Shown here: positions 5,524 to 11,948 of the stretch, one piece after another
How the letters are laid out: each line of letters begins with the position of its first letter
Position numbering within the stretch: the first letter of the stretch is position 1
Source of the DNA: Acidobacteriota bacterium
GTDB lineage: Bacteria; Acidobacteriota; Terriglobia; UBA7540
DNA: 12,954 nt
Assembly: GCA_021784615.1 (NCBI GenBank)
Contig: JAJYHU010000396.1
Coordinates: 1-12,954 of the forward strand
Reading direction: 5' to 3'
The notes under the pieces: model-generated
Told to the model about the DNA's origin: nothing
The model's database searches: none
Seen by the model: only the letters and a program-made list of their open reading frames with translations
Program-made: the position numbers and the translations under genes

Positions 5524-6933
5524 TCACGAAACGGCGCGCCGCCCACGCACTCGTCCTTTTTTCAAAAACCCTTCGTAGTGCCGCATGATCAGTTGTGCTT
5601 CTACCTGCTGGATCGTATCCATGGCAACGCCTACCACAATCAGCAGGGATGTTCCACCAAAATAAAAGTTGATCGCCAGACCATGCAGCAACCAGCCCGG
5701 AAGATGCGCGTCAAACCACGCACCTCCTAACCACACGGGCAAATGATTCACTCGCAGCCCGGCAAGCATGATTTCCGGGATTACAGCAATAATCGCCAGA
5801 TAAAGGCCACCCACCCACGTAATCTTCGTCAGGACATCATCCAAGTAGTCCGCCGTCCGCTTGCCCGGCCGGATTCCTGGAATAAATCCTCCTTGCTTAC
5901 GGACGTTGTCTGCAACCTCATCAGGGTTATAAATGATCGAAAGATAAAAGTGCGAAAAGAAGATGATTAAAATAACATATGTCAGAGTATAGAGAGGCTC
6001 GCCCCAGCCAAACGCAGTCTTGAACCAGGTGAGCGCCCTGCCAAAGGTGCCTTGCGTGCCCGCGAACAGCGCAATGGTCTGCGGAAAAGCCAGAATCGAA
6101 ACCGCAAAGATGATCGGCATGACGCCGCCGCTGTTGACCTTGAGCGGCAGATGGGTCGAGACGCCGCCGAGGACTTTGCGGCCGACAATCCGCTTCGCGT
6201 ATTGAATGGGGATGCGTCTTTCACCGCGCTCCACGAATACAATGAAGCCCACGATCACCAGCATAAAGGCCAAGAGCACGAATACAATGGGAAAGCTCCA
6301 GATACGAGTGACAAAAACGTTCTGGTAAAGATTCCCAATGGCCTTTGGCAGCCCGACAACGATCCCGGCAAAAATCAGGAGCGACATGCCGTTGCCGATG
6401 CCCCGGGCGCTAATTTGTTCTCCCAGCCACATGACAAAAACCGAACCAGTGGTGAGCGTTAGCACCGTGCCGAAAATAAAGGCCGGACCGGGGTGGTTCA
6501 CTAAAGGCATATCGGCGGTGGATTCGCGCTGCAAGGCGATGGCAATGCCAAAGGCCTGAAAGGCGCTCAATCCCACAGTCATCCAGCGGGTATAATCGGT
6601 GATCTTCTTCCGCCCCAGTTCACCTTCCTTCTGCAACTTCTCCAAATGGGGCGAAACCACTCCCAGCAGCTGAATGATAATGGAGGCCGTAATATACGGC
6701 ATGATGCCAAGAGCAAAAACCGTGAGGCGTCCCAGGCTGCCTCCGGAAAACATCGAAAGCAGTCCGAACAAGGTGTTGCCTAACCCGCTCAGAGCCCGTT
6801 CCAAAACAGCGGGGTTAATCCCCGGCGTGGGAATAAAGGAACCTAGCCGGTATACAGCCAGCATCGCCAGCGTAAACAGAATACGTTTCCGCAGATCCGG
6901 AATCTCAGTAATACTTTTGAGATTCTCCATCAT
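5524..6933 (-). CDS. secY: Preprotein translocase subunit SecY
   Basis: SecY is the ten-helix channel of the Sec translocon in the cytoplasmic membrane. At 469 residues it is longer than E. coli SecY (443). Signature 1 lies at about 72-90 (VFALGIMPYITASIIIQLL). The cytoplasmic loop GRKVLGG before TM7, the loop GGFIPGIRPGKRTADYLDDV before TM9, and FYFGGTSLLIVVGVAMDT at 423-440 in TM10 are all recognisable. About 27 extra residues (396-422) lie in the loop between TM9 and TM10, where E. coli passes almost directly from one helix to the next. Start: ATG at 6933 overlaps the rplO stop as ATGA, with a second ATG immediately after, so either methionine may initiate. The basic C-terminal tail (KKGRVRGRR) faces the ribosome-docking side. 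Confidence 0.97.
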   Translation of the reverse strand: MMENLKSITEIPDLRKRILFTLAMLAVYRLGSFIPTPGINPAVLERALSGLGNTLFGLLSMFSGGSLGRLTVFALGIMPYITASIIIQLLGVVSPHLEKLQKEGELGRKKITDYTRWMTVGLSAFQAFGIAIALQRESTADMPLVNHPGPAFIFGTVLTLTTGSVFVMWLGEQISARGIGNGMSLLIFAGIVVGLPKAIGNLYQNVFVTRIWSFPIVFVLLAFMLVIVGFIVFVERGERRIPIQYAKRIVGRKVLGGVSTHLPLKVNSGGVMPIIFAVSILAFPQTIALFAGTQGTFGRALTWFKTAFGWGEPLYTLTYVILIIFFSHFYLSIIYNPDEVADNVRKQGGFIPGIRPGKRTADYLDDVLTKITWVGGLYLAIIAVIPEIMLAGLRVNHLPVWLGGAWFDAHLPGWLLHGLAINFYFGGTSLLIVVGVAMDTIQQVEAQLIMRHYEGFLKKGRVRGRRAVS

Positions 6934-7382
6934 GCGGAGATAACCTCAGCCTTTCCGCCGGCCTTCAGAATCTTTTCGCGAGCTGACTCTGAAAAATGGT
7001 GAGCCACCACATGCAACGGAGCTTTCAGATCTCCATCGCCCAGAATCTTAAGCCCATCCTGCAAGTCCCTGACAACGCGCCGGTCCACCAGCAACTCCGG
7101 CGTAACCTTCTCCTTCGCATCGAAGTCTGCCAAATCCCGAAGGTTCAGGACCGCGTAATGTTTCTTGAAGATATTCGTAAAGCCGCGCTTTGGAAGACGG
7201 CGATGCAAAGGCATCTGCCCTCCCTCAAAGCCGGGACGCATCCTCATCCCTGCCCGCGAACGCTGCCCTTTGCTTCCTCGCGTAGCCGTTTTACCATGTC
7301 CTGACCCCATTCCCTGGCCAGTCCGCTTGGCGCGCTTGTGAGCACCCCGCGGAACCCGTAAACTTCCAACATGTAAGGCCAT
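6930..7382 (-). CDS. rplO: Large-subunit ribosomal protein uL15
   Basis: The 150-residue protein is a late-assembling 50S component whose basic N-terminal arm threads into 23S rRNA. The N-terminal third is glycine- and arginine-rich, including GMGSGHGKTATRGSKGQRSR, the L15 hallmark, followed by FEGGQMPLHRRLPKRGF. The C-terminal globular part ends with a segment resembling the L15 signature (LKAPLHVVAHHFSESAREKI). ATG at 7382 gives the usual MALHVGSLRVPRGA-type start and sits five bases after the rpmD stop. The 3' end overlaps secY by four bases, which is consistent with coupled synthesis of the translocon and the ribosome. Confidence 0.96.
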   Translation of the reverse strand: MALHVGSLRVPRGAHKRAKRTGQGMGSGHGKTATRGSKGQRSRAGMRMRPGFEGGQMPLHRRLPKRGFTNIFKKHYAVLNLRDLADFDAKEKVTPELLVDRRVVRDLQDGLKILGDGDLKAPLHVVAHHFSESAREKILKAGGKAEVISA

Positions 7383-7387
7383 ATTGC

Positions 7388-7885
7388 CTACTTCGTGCCT
7401 TTCTTTGCTGACTTAGATTCTTTGGCTTCCACTACCCGGCGTTTCCGAGGTTTTTCTTCTTGCTGCTCCTTCGATGCGCTTTTCTTCTCAGAAGCGGAAG
7501 TCTGCACCTTTCGAACGCCAGCCTTCTTGCGCTGGCCTGAGCCCGCAGCTTCCGCCGCTTCGATCTCCGGGGCTTTTACCACCACCGATTCCGGAGCAGC
7601 CTCAACCGGGTTCGCAATTTTCTCTTTTGCCTTGGTTGGGGCCTCGGCCCGCACGACAACGTACTCAGGAATCGCGGCCCAGGATGGAAGCTCGGGCGCA
7701 GGAACCACTCGCAGCAAATGAGGAACCTTCGCAACAACTCCGCGGACCTCTACCGTGTCAGGACGCTCCACCACTTGGTTCAGACGGCTCAGACCGAGAC
7801 TGGCCACCATCTCTTTCTGCCGGCTGGGAAGTGCAATCCCGCTGCGCACCCACTTAATATGAATCGTTCCGGTTTTCTGTCGCAC
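7388..7885 (-). CDS. rpmD: Large-subunit ribosomal protein uL30 with a long C-terminal extension
   Basis: Residues 1-62 are a complete uL30: TIHIKWVRSGIALPSRQKEM, then LGLSRLNQVVERPDTVEVRGVVAKVPHLLRVV. Bacterial L30 normally stops at about 58-65 residues, but here the frame continues to 165. The roughly 103-residue tail has no obvious fold. It contains two similar segments, PEYVVVRA (73-80) and PESVVVKA (98-105), and then a highly charged Lys/Glu/Ala/Ser stretch with GQRKKAG and EEKPRKRR, ending KKGTK. The start is GTG at 7885 with AGGGGG nine bases upstream, overlapping the rpsE stop. The assignment rests on the core and on the conserved rpsE-rpmD-rplO order. The function of the tail is unknown. 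Confidence 0.94.
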   Translation of the reverse strand: MRQKTGTIHIKWVRSGIALPSRQKEMVASLGLSRLNQVVERPDTVEVRGVVAKVPHLLRVVPAPELPSWAAIPEYVVVRAEAPTKAKEKIANPVEAAPESVVVKAPEIEAAEAAGSGQRKKAGVRKVQTSASEKKSASKEQQEEKPRKRRVVEAKESKSAKKGTK

Positions 7886-7898
7886 TACGCACTACCCC

Positions 7899-8396
7899 CT
7901 AAAGGTCGTCGACCTGCTTGCCGCGCATCACAGCCACTTCTTCGGCGTTTCGTAGGCTCGCGAGAGCCTGCATCGTGGCCTTGACGACGTTGTGCGGGTT
8001 GGTCGTACCCAGCGATTTTGTCAGCACGTTCTGGACGCCTGCCGCCTCGAGCACGGCGCGCACCGGTCCTCCGGCAATCACTCCCGTGCCGGCCGGTGCA
8101 GGCTTCAATAAAACTCTGCCTGCCCCATAATGGCCAAGAACCGTGTGAGGAATCGTCGTTTCGTTAATATTCACCTTGCACAAGGACTTTTTGGCCGACT
8201 CAATGCCTTTGCGGATCGCCATGGGCACTTCTCGCGCTTTGCCGGTGCCATAGCCGACATGCCCATTACCGTCACCTACGACGACCAGCGCTGAAAAGCT
8301 GAGATTCTTCCCGCCTTTCACCACTTTGGTGACGCGATTAATTGACACTACTTGGTCTTTCAATTGCAGCGTATTTGGGTCAATGCCAGCAGACAA
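7899..8396 (-). CDS. rpsE: Small-subunit ribosomal protein uS5
   Basis: This 165-residue protein lies at the 30S mRNA entry site and affects decoding fidelity and mRNA unwinding. IDPNTLQLKDQVVSINRVTK starts the core. The double-stranded RNA-binding-like S5 domain carries VVKGGKNLSFSALVVVGDGNGHVGYGTGKAREVPMAI, and the C-terminal domain carries APAGTGVIAGGPVRAVLEAAGV. The start is TTG at 8396. No in-frame ATG precedes the conserved core, the first internal Met is deep inside it, and AAGGAGAGG lies six bases upstream. The gap to rplR is 19 bases. The length is typical of the family. Confidence 0.97.
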   Translation of the reverse strand: MSAGIDPNTLQLKDQVVSINRVTKVVKGGKNLSFSALVVVGDGNGHVGYGTGKAREVPMAIRKGIESAKKSLCKVNINETTIPHTVLGHYGAGRVLLKPAPAGTGVIAGGPVRAVLEAAGVQNVLTKSLGTTNPHNVVKATMQALASLRNAEEVAVMRGKQVDDL

Positions 8397-8402
8397 ATTG
8401 AG

Positions 8403-8411
8403 CCTCTCCTT
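8403..8411 (-). promoter_or_regulatory. Shine-Dalgarno site that fixes the TTG start of rpsE
   Basis: The minus strand reads AAGGAGAGG, then six bases, then TTG followed by codons for SAGIDPN. This site decides the initiator because no ATG or GTG is available in frame before the conserved S5 core. Confidence 0.7.
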
Positions 8412-8415
8412 CGCG

Positions 8416-8784
8416 TTAAAACTTCAGGCCTTGCTTCCTTGCTTCATCCGCCAAGGCCTTCACCCGCCCGTGATATGCATAGCCGCCACGGTCGAAAACC
8501 ACGCCGGAAATCCCAGCGTCCTTCGCCCGGCTCGCAAGCACCTGGCCTACAACTTTAGCTGCGGCTATGTTTCCGCCGCTTTTGAGAGTCTTGCGAATCT
8601 CTTGGTCGCAGGAAGACGCCGATACCAAAGTGTGGCCTCGAGCATCATCGACAACCTGGGCATAGATGTGCTTCAGAGATCGGAACACATTCAATCTTGG
8701 AGCCGGCAAAAGGCCGCGCACCCGGCTGCGAATTCGCCGATGAACCCGCCGGCGACGGACATTTTTTGAAACTTGGGTCAACAT
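8416..8784 (-). CDS. rplR: Large-subunit ribosomal protein uL18
   Basis: The 122-residue protein binds 5S rRNA with L5 and helps place it in the central protuberance. An arginine-rich N-terminus (residues 8-24, RRRRVHRRIRSRVRG) is followed by RLNVFRSLKHIYAQVVDD at 30-47, the family signature. The C-terminal part GGYAYHGRVKALADEARKQGLKF is the typical L18 end. ATG at 8784 has AAAGG immediately upstream and GGAGG further out. It lies between rplF and rpsE as expected. Confidence 0.96.
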   Translation of the reverse strand: MLTQVSKNVRRRRVHRRIRSRVRGLLPAPRLNVFRSLKHIYAQVVDDARGHTLVSASSCDQEIRKTLKSGGNIAAAKVVGQVLASRAKDAGISGVVFDRGGYAYHGRVKALADEARKQGLKF

Positions 8785-8808
8785 ACCTTTTATTATTCCT
8801 CCCAGGGC

Positions 8809-9357
8809 CTAACCCTTGGCCCCCCCGGCGCCGGCCGCCTTGCCGGCTTTCTTCTTCAATTGCTCACCTGTGTACCGGACACCCTTATTTTTATACGGGT
8901 CGGGCGGTCGCAAGCCGCGGATATTGGCCGCGATCTGACCCACCAGACGGCGGTCGTATCCTTTGACTACCAGATGGGTCTGCTTTTCAACGCTAATCGA
9001 TATGCCTTCAGGAATCGGGAGATCAATGGGATGCGAATAGCCAAGGGTAAAAACCACAACCTTTCCTTTGACTTCAGCCCGGTAACCGATCCCGACAATA
9101 TCCAGTTGTCTTTCAAAACCCTTGCTTACTCCCATGACGGCGTTTGCGACTTCTGCACGAATCAGCCCTCGCAGCGCCACCTGGTCATCATTCTCTATCT
9201 GGGCAAGGTAGCGCGCGTCTTGCTTTTCCAAGCGAATCCCTTTCGGGAGAGGAACCCGAAGAGTGCCTTTCGGGCCCGTCACGGTCACTGCTGATGCCTC
9301 CGCCTGAACCGTAACTCCGGAAGGAATTTCAATCAATTTTCGACCTATTCTTGACAT
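8809..9357 (-). CDS. rplF: Large-subunit ribosomal protein uL6
   Basis: At 182 residues this has the normal length for L6, which lies near the factor-binding site at the base of the L7/L12 stalk. It has two related domains, about 1-82 and 83-170. MSRIGRKLIEIPSGV opens the first, and the second ends in the signature IRGLRPPDPYKNKGVRY (145-161). A short glycine-alanine-lysine tail closes the protein. ATG at 9357 has TAAGG about ten bases upstream. The gap to rpsH is 28 bases. Confidence 0.97.
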   Translation of the reverse strand: MSRIGRKLIEIPSGVTVQAEASAVTVTGPKGTLRVPLPKGIRLEKQDARYLAQIENDDQVALRGLIRAEVANAVMGVSKGFERQLDIVGIGYRAEVKGKVVVFTLGYSHPIDLPIPEGISISVEKQTHLVVKGYDRRLVGQIAANIRGLRPPDPYKNKGVRYTGEQLKKKAGKAAGAGGAKG

Positions 9358-9385
9358 AACTTTCAGCCTTACCCGAGGTTCCGAC

Positions 9386-9787
9386 CTACTCCACGTTACA
9401 TAGGATTTCGCCGCCGACTTTGGCGCGGCGTGCCGCCTTCCCAGTCATCACCCCTTGCGGAGTCGTCAGGATATTAACACCCAAGCCCCCCAGGACTCTG
9501 GGGACTTCGCGGGCGGCGACATAGACGCGGCGGCCCGGCTTCGAAACTCGATCCAGCTTCGAAATCACGCCCAAACCATCCGTCCTGTATCGCAGGAAGA
9601 CTCGAAGGGTCTTCTTTTTCCCTTCCTCGGCCACCTTATAATTGCTGACGTAGCCTTCTTCCTTAAGAACTCGAGCGATCTCAATTTTTAACTTCGACGA
9701 GGGCATATCCACACGCTGGTGCCGTGCGCTCAACCCGTTACGGATTCGCGTCAGCATATCAGCGACCGGATCAGAAACAGCGGACAT
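9386..9787 (-). CDS. rpsH: Small-subunit ribosomal protein uS8
   Basis: The 133-residue protein is a primary 16S rRNA binder of the 30S body. In E. coli it is also the translational repressor of the spc operon. The N-terminal segment DPVADMLTRIRNGLSARHQRVDMPSSKLK and the RNA-binding C-terminal segment GVNILTTPQGVMTGKAAR are clear. The C-terminus reads GGEILCNVE, where most homologues end in a form such as GGEVLCYVW, so the usual Tyr and terminal Trp are replaced. ATG at 9787 has GGGAG five bases upstream. A 63-base gap with a seven-pair hairpin separates it from rpsN. Confidence 0.96.
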   Translation of the reverse strand: MSAVSDPVADMLTRIRNGLSARHQRVDMPSSKLKIEIARVLKEEGYVSNYKVAEEGKKKTLRVFLRYRTDGLGVISKLDRVSKPGRRVYVAAREVPRVLGGLGVNILTTPQGVMTGKAARRAKVGGEILCNVE

Positions 9788-9811
9788 AAGACTCCCAGTT
9801 CACAAAACTCG

Positions 9812-9837
9812 TCGCAGCCCGATCCCTTCCGCTGCGA
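9812..9837 (-). other. Seven-pair hairpin just upstream of rpsH
   Basis: On the minus strand TCGCAGC and GCTGCGA pair perfectly across a 12-base purine-rich loop, centred in the 63-base rpsN-rpsH gap and ending 24 bases before the rpsH ATG. S8, the rpsH product, represses spc-operon mRNA in E. coli through a structured site near rplE. This hairpin could be a comparable control site, but I cannot match it to the S8 recognition motif. Confidence 0.4.
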
Positions 9838-9850
9838 TCGTTGAAACCAC

Positions 9851-10036
9851 TTACCAACTCGACTTCGTCACTCCCGGAATATCCCCGCGAAGCGCGAGTT
9901 GCCGAAAACAGAGCCGGCACATCTCAAACTTCCTCAAATAGCCGCGAGGCCTTCCGCAGATGCGGCAGCGATTTCGATGCCGTATCTTGAACTTAGGCTT
10001 CCGAACTAGCTTTGCCATCTGGCATAAACGTGCCAC
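9851..10036 (-). CDS. rpsN: Small-subunit ribosomal protein uS14, zinc-binding type Z
   Basis: At 61 residues this is the short, zinc-binding S14 of the 30S head. The ligands C24, C27, C40 and C43 lie in RCRICGRPRG and MCRLCFRQLA, and the C-terminus GDIPGVTKSSW is the family standard. The start is GTG at 10036, because AGGAGG sits at ideal spacing upstream and the resulting length matches type-Z proteins exactly. The internal ATG at 10018 would remove six residues. The rplE stop is three bases before the GTG and lies next to this ribosome binding site, so the two genes are probably coupled. Confidence 0.97.
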   Translation of the reverse strand: MARLCQMAKLVRKPKFKIRHRNRCRICGRPRGYLRKFEMCRLCFRQLALRGDIPGVTKSSW

Positions 10037-10039
10037 GCG

Positions 10040-10633
10040 TTATCCTCCTGCCTGCACACTGGAATCGCCTTGAGCGCGGCGCCGCTGCCCTTCGGAACGG
10101 AAAGGCATCCCCAGATGACGGAGCAGCGCCAGCGCCTCGGCGTCCGTCCGCGCATCGGTCACAATGGAAATATTCATTCCCTTGACTTTCTCAACCTTGG
10201 AATACTCAACTTCGGGAAAAACCAACTGGTCACGGAGACCCAGAGTATAGCTGCCCCGTCCGTCGAACGATTTGGTCGAGAGCCCGCGAAAGTCCCGAAC
10301 TCGAGGGAGCGCCACATTAACGAGCCGGTCGAAAAATTCGTACATCCGGTCGCCACGCAGGGTCACCATCGTTCCGATCGGCATGTCCTTGCGCAGTTTA
10401 AAATTAGCGATCGATTTTCTCGCCCGGGTTATAACCGGCTTCTGACCTGCAACTTGCCCTAGCTCCCGCACCGCGGCGTCTAACAGCTTCACATTTTGAC
10501 TGGCTTCACCCAGTCCGATGTTGACCACAATCTTGCGCAGCCGCGGAGCGGCCATGGGGTTTCCGTACTTAAATTCCTCCATCAGCGTCGGAAGAATTTC
10601 CGTTTGATATCTTTCTCTTAATCGCGCCGCCAT
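10040..10633 (-). CDS. rplE: Large-subunit ribosomal protein uL5
   Basis: The 197-residue protein binds 5S rRNA and contacts the P-site tRNA and the small-subunit head. LRKIVVNIGLGEASQN at 32-47 is the L5 signature. KPVITRARKSIANFKLR and the long segment FRGLSTKSFDGRGSYTLGLRDQLVFPEV confirm it. The last 18-20 residues (RSEGQRRRAQGDSSVQAGG) form a basic, low-complexity tail beyond the usual length of about 180. ATG at 10633 has AAGGG close upstream. It sits between rplX and rpsN in the standard order. Confidence 0.97.
   Translation of the reverse strand: MAARLRERYQTEILPTLMEEFKYGNPMAAPRLRKIVVNIGLGEASQNVKLLDAAVRELGQVAGQKPVITRARKSIANFKLRKDMPIGTMVTLRGDRMYEFFDRLVNVALPRVRDFRGLSTKSFDGRGSYTLGLRDQLVFPEVEYSKVEKVKGMNISIVTDARTDAEALALLRHLGMPFRSEGQRRRAQGDSSVQAGG
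10042..10049 (-). promoter_or_regulatory. Shine-Dalgarno site that fixes the GTG start of rpsN
   Basis: The minus strand reads AGGAGGAT, seven bases ahead of GTG at 10036. The internal ATG at 10018 has no comparable element, so GTG is the better start. Confidence 0.7.
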
Positions 10634-10656
10634 ATTCCCTTAATCTTCCTGAACTC

Positions 10657-10992
10657 TTAGGAGTCCAATACCTTTCCGCACTTCGCGCATTGGCGAACCT
10701 TCTTACCTTTAGCGCCACCCGCCATGCGTTGATGGCGGACCCGAGTAGCGCCACACTCACTGCATACAAGTGCCACGTTTGAAACGTTAATCGGGCCTTC
10801 CTTTTCCAGAACTCCACCCCGGATCTGCTTGGCCGGATTCGGGCGAGTGTGACGTTTAATCATGTTGGCGTGTTCAACAAATACTTGCCGCTTTCGGGGC
10901 AGCACCTGCAACACTCGTCCCGACTTTCCCCTGTCCCGCCCCGCGATCACCTGAACCTGGTCATTTTTCCGAATATCCAGCGATAAGCCCAT
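10657..10992 (-). CDS. rplX: Large-subunit ribosomal protein uL24 with zinc ribbon
   Basis: The 111-residue protein is an early 50S assembly initiator near the peptide tunnel exit. The N-terminal KOW motif is visible as DQVQVIAGRDRGKSGRVLQV at 11-30, followed by the conserved EHANMIKRHTRPN segment. The C-terminal region carries paired cysteines C77/C80 (CSECG) and C102/C105 (CAKCG), a probable zinc ribbon found in some L24 lineages and absent from others. The start ATG at 10992 overlaps the rplN stop as TAATG, so reinitiation is likely. Confidence 0.96.
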   Translation of the reverse strand: MGLSLDIRKNDQVQVIAGRDRGKSGRVLQVLPRKRQVFVEHANMIKRHTRPNPAKQIRGGVLEKEGPINVSNVALVCSECGATRVRHQRMAGGAKGKKVRQCAKCGKVLDS

Positions 10993-11360
10993 TACAGAAC
11001 CTCCGGGGCCAGCGAAACAATCTTTAAGAACTTTTTCTCACGGAGTTCGCGGGCCACCGGCCCAAAAACGCGAGTCCCGACTGGCTCACCCGCATCATTA
11101 ATCAGCACAGCGGCATTCTCGTCAAAGCGGATATAGCTGCCATCCCGCCGCCGCTGCTCCTTCCGCATGCGAACGACAACGGCCTTGACGACTGTCCCTT
11201 TTTGAACAGCGCTCTCCGGAGCGGCTTCCTTCACCGCTGCCGTGATAACGTCGCCCAGTCCGGCCTGCAACCCCGTGCTTCCTCCCACGGGCAGAATACA
11301 GGAAAGCTTCCGGGCGCCTGAGTTATCGGCGACCCTGAGCATGGTGCGCATTCCAATCAT
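10992..11360 (-). CDS. rplN: Large-subunit ribosomal protein uL14
   Basis: At 122 residues this is the canonical length for L14, which forms intersubunit bridges with 16S rRNA. MIGMRTMLRVADNSGARKLS opens it and the signature VVKAVVVRMRKEQRRRDGSYIRFDENAAVLI occupies about 57-87. It closes with GTRVFGPVARELREKKFLKIVSLAPEVL. The ATG overlaps the rpsQ stop as ATGA and its own stop overlaps rplX, so three genes are physically linked by overlaps. Confidence 0.98.
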   Translation of the reverse strand: MIGMRTMLRVADNSGARKLSCILPVGGSTGLQAGLGDVITAAVKEAAPESAVQKGTVVKAVVVRMRKEQRRRDGSYIRFDENAAVLINDAGEPVGTRVFGPVARELREKKFLKIVSLAPEVL

Positions 11361-11641
11361 CGTTCAGCCTCCGGGCCAGCGCCCACCTGAATCGCCTTAG
11401 AGACAACCTCGACCACTCGCCACCGCTTGCGGCGGCTAAGAGGGCGAGTCTCCTCAATTTTCACCGTATCACCCAGTTGACACTCGCCGTTTTCATCATG
11501 GACCAGAAATCTGCTCGATCTCCGCATAACCTTCTTATAAAGCGGGTGCATGATCTTCCGATCCACCGTCACAACGATGGTCTTCTGCATCCTATTGTTA
11601 CTAACTACCCCGATTTTTTGCTGTCGTTTTTGATTCGGCAT
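11357..11641 (-). CDS. rpsQ: Small-subunit ribosomal protein uS17
   Basis: The 94-residue OB-fold protein is a primary 16S rRNA binder of the 30S body. GVVSNNRMQKTIVVTVDRKIMHPLYKKVMRRS at about 11-42 is the core. The family signature GDTVKIEETRPLSRRKRWRVVEVV follows at about 57-80. ATG at 11641 has AAGGTTGA upstream at workable spacing. The 44-base gap to rpmC contains no obvious structure. Confidence 0.96.
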   Translation of the reverse strand: MPNQKRQQKIGVVSNNRMQKTIVVTVDRKIMHPLYKKVMRRSSRFLVHDENGECQLGDTVKIEETRPLSRRKRWRVVEVVSKAIQVGAGPEAER

Positions 11642-11685
11642 TCCGGATCAACCTTGTCCCTATGCCCGTCCGCTCTGGCGAAGCC

Positions 11686-11928
11686 TCAAGCTTGCGCCTT
11701 GGCGCGCAGTTCCAGCGCCCTTTGCTGACGCACCGTCTGCACACGGGCAATCCCTTTCCGAAGCTGGCGTATTACAGGAAGTACGTCTCCCTGACCGCCC
11801 GCGAGCTGAAACCGCAGGCGAAGAAGCTGCTGGGTGAACTCCCGCTGCGAACTCTTTAATTCTTCGTCAGTCCATTCCCGCATATTGTCCGCGGGCCATT
11901 TCCACTTTTTATCCTTCTCAAGTTTCAC
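11686..11928 (-). CDS. rpmC: Large-subunit ribosomal protein uL29
   Basis: The product lies at the tunnel exit, next to L23, and helps form the docking site for trigger factor and SRP. Core homology covers residues 16-80: MREWTDEELKSSQREFTQQ, then LLRLRFQLAGGQ and the final helix with VRQQRALELRA. The chosen start is GTG at 11928 because AAGGAGAT lies ideally upstream. It gives an 80-residue protein with about 11-15 extra basic residues at the N-terminus (KLEKDKKWKWP). The alternative ATG at 11883 would give a standard 65-residue L29 but has no good ribosome binding site. Confidence 0.93.
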   Translation of the reverse strand: MKLEKDKKWKWPADNMREWTDEELKSSQREFTQQLLRLRFQLAGGQGDVLPVIRQLRKGIARVQTVRQQRALELRAKAQA

Positions 11929-11934
11929 GCCCAG

Positions 11935-11942
11935 ATCTCCTT
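11935..11942 (-). promoter_or_regulatory. Shine-Dalgarno site favouring the GTG start of rpmC
   Basis: The minus strand reads AAGGAGAT six bases before GTG at 11928, inside the 20-base rplP-rpmC gap. It argues for the longer form of L29 over the ATG at 11883. Confidence 0.65.
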
Positions 11943-11948
11943 CAAAAC

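Noticed and set aside
8773..9294. Plus-strand frame of 173 codons opposite rplF
   Set aside because: It is antisense to an intact L6 gene and resembles no known family.
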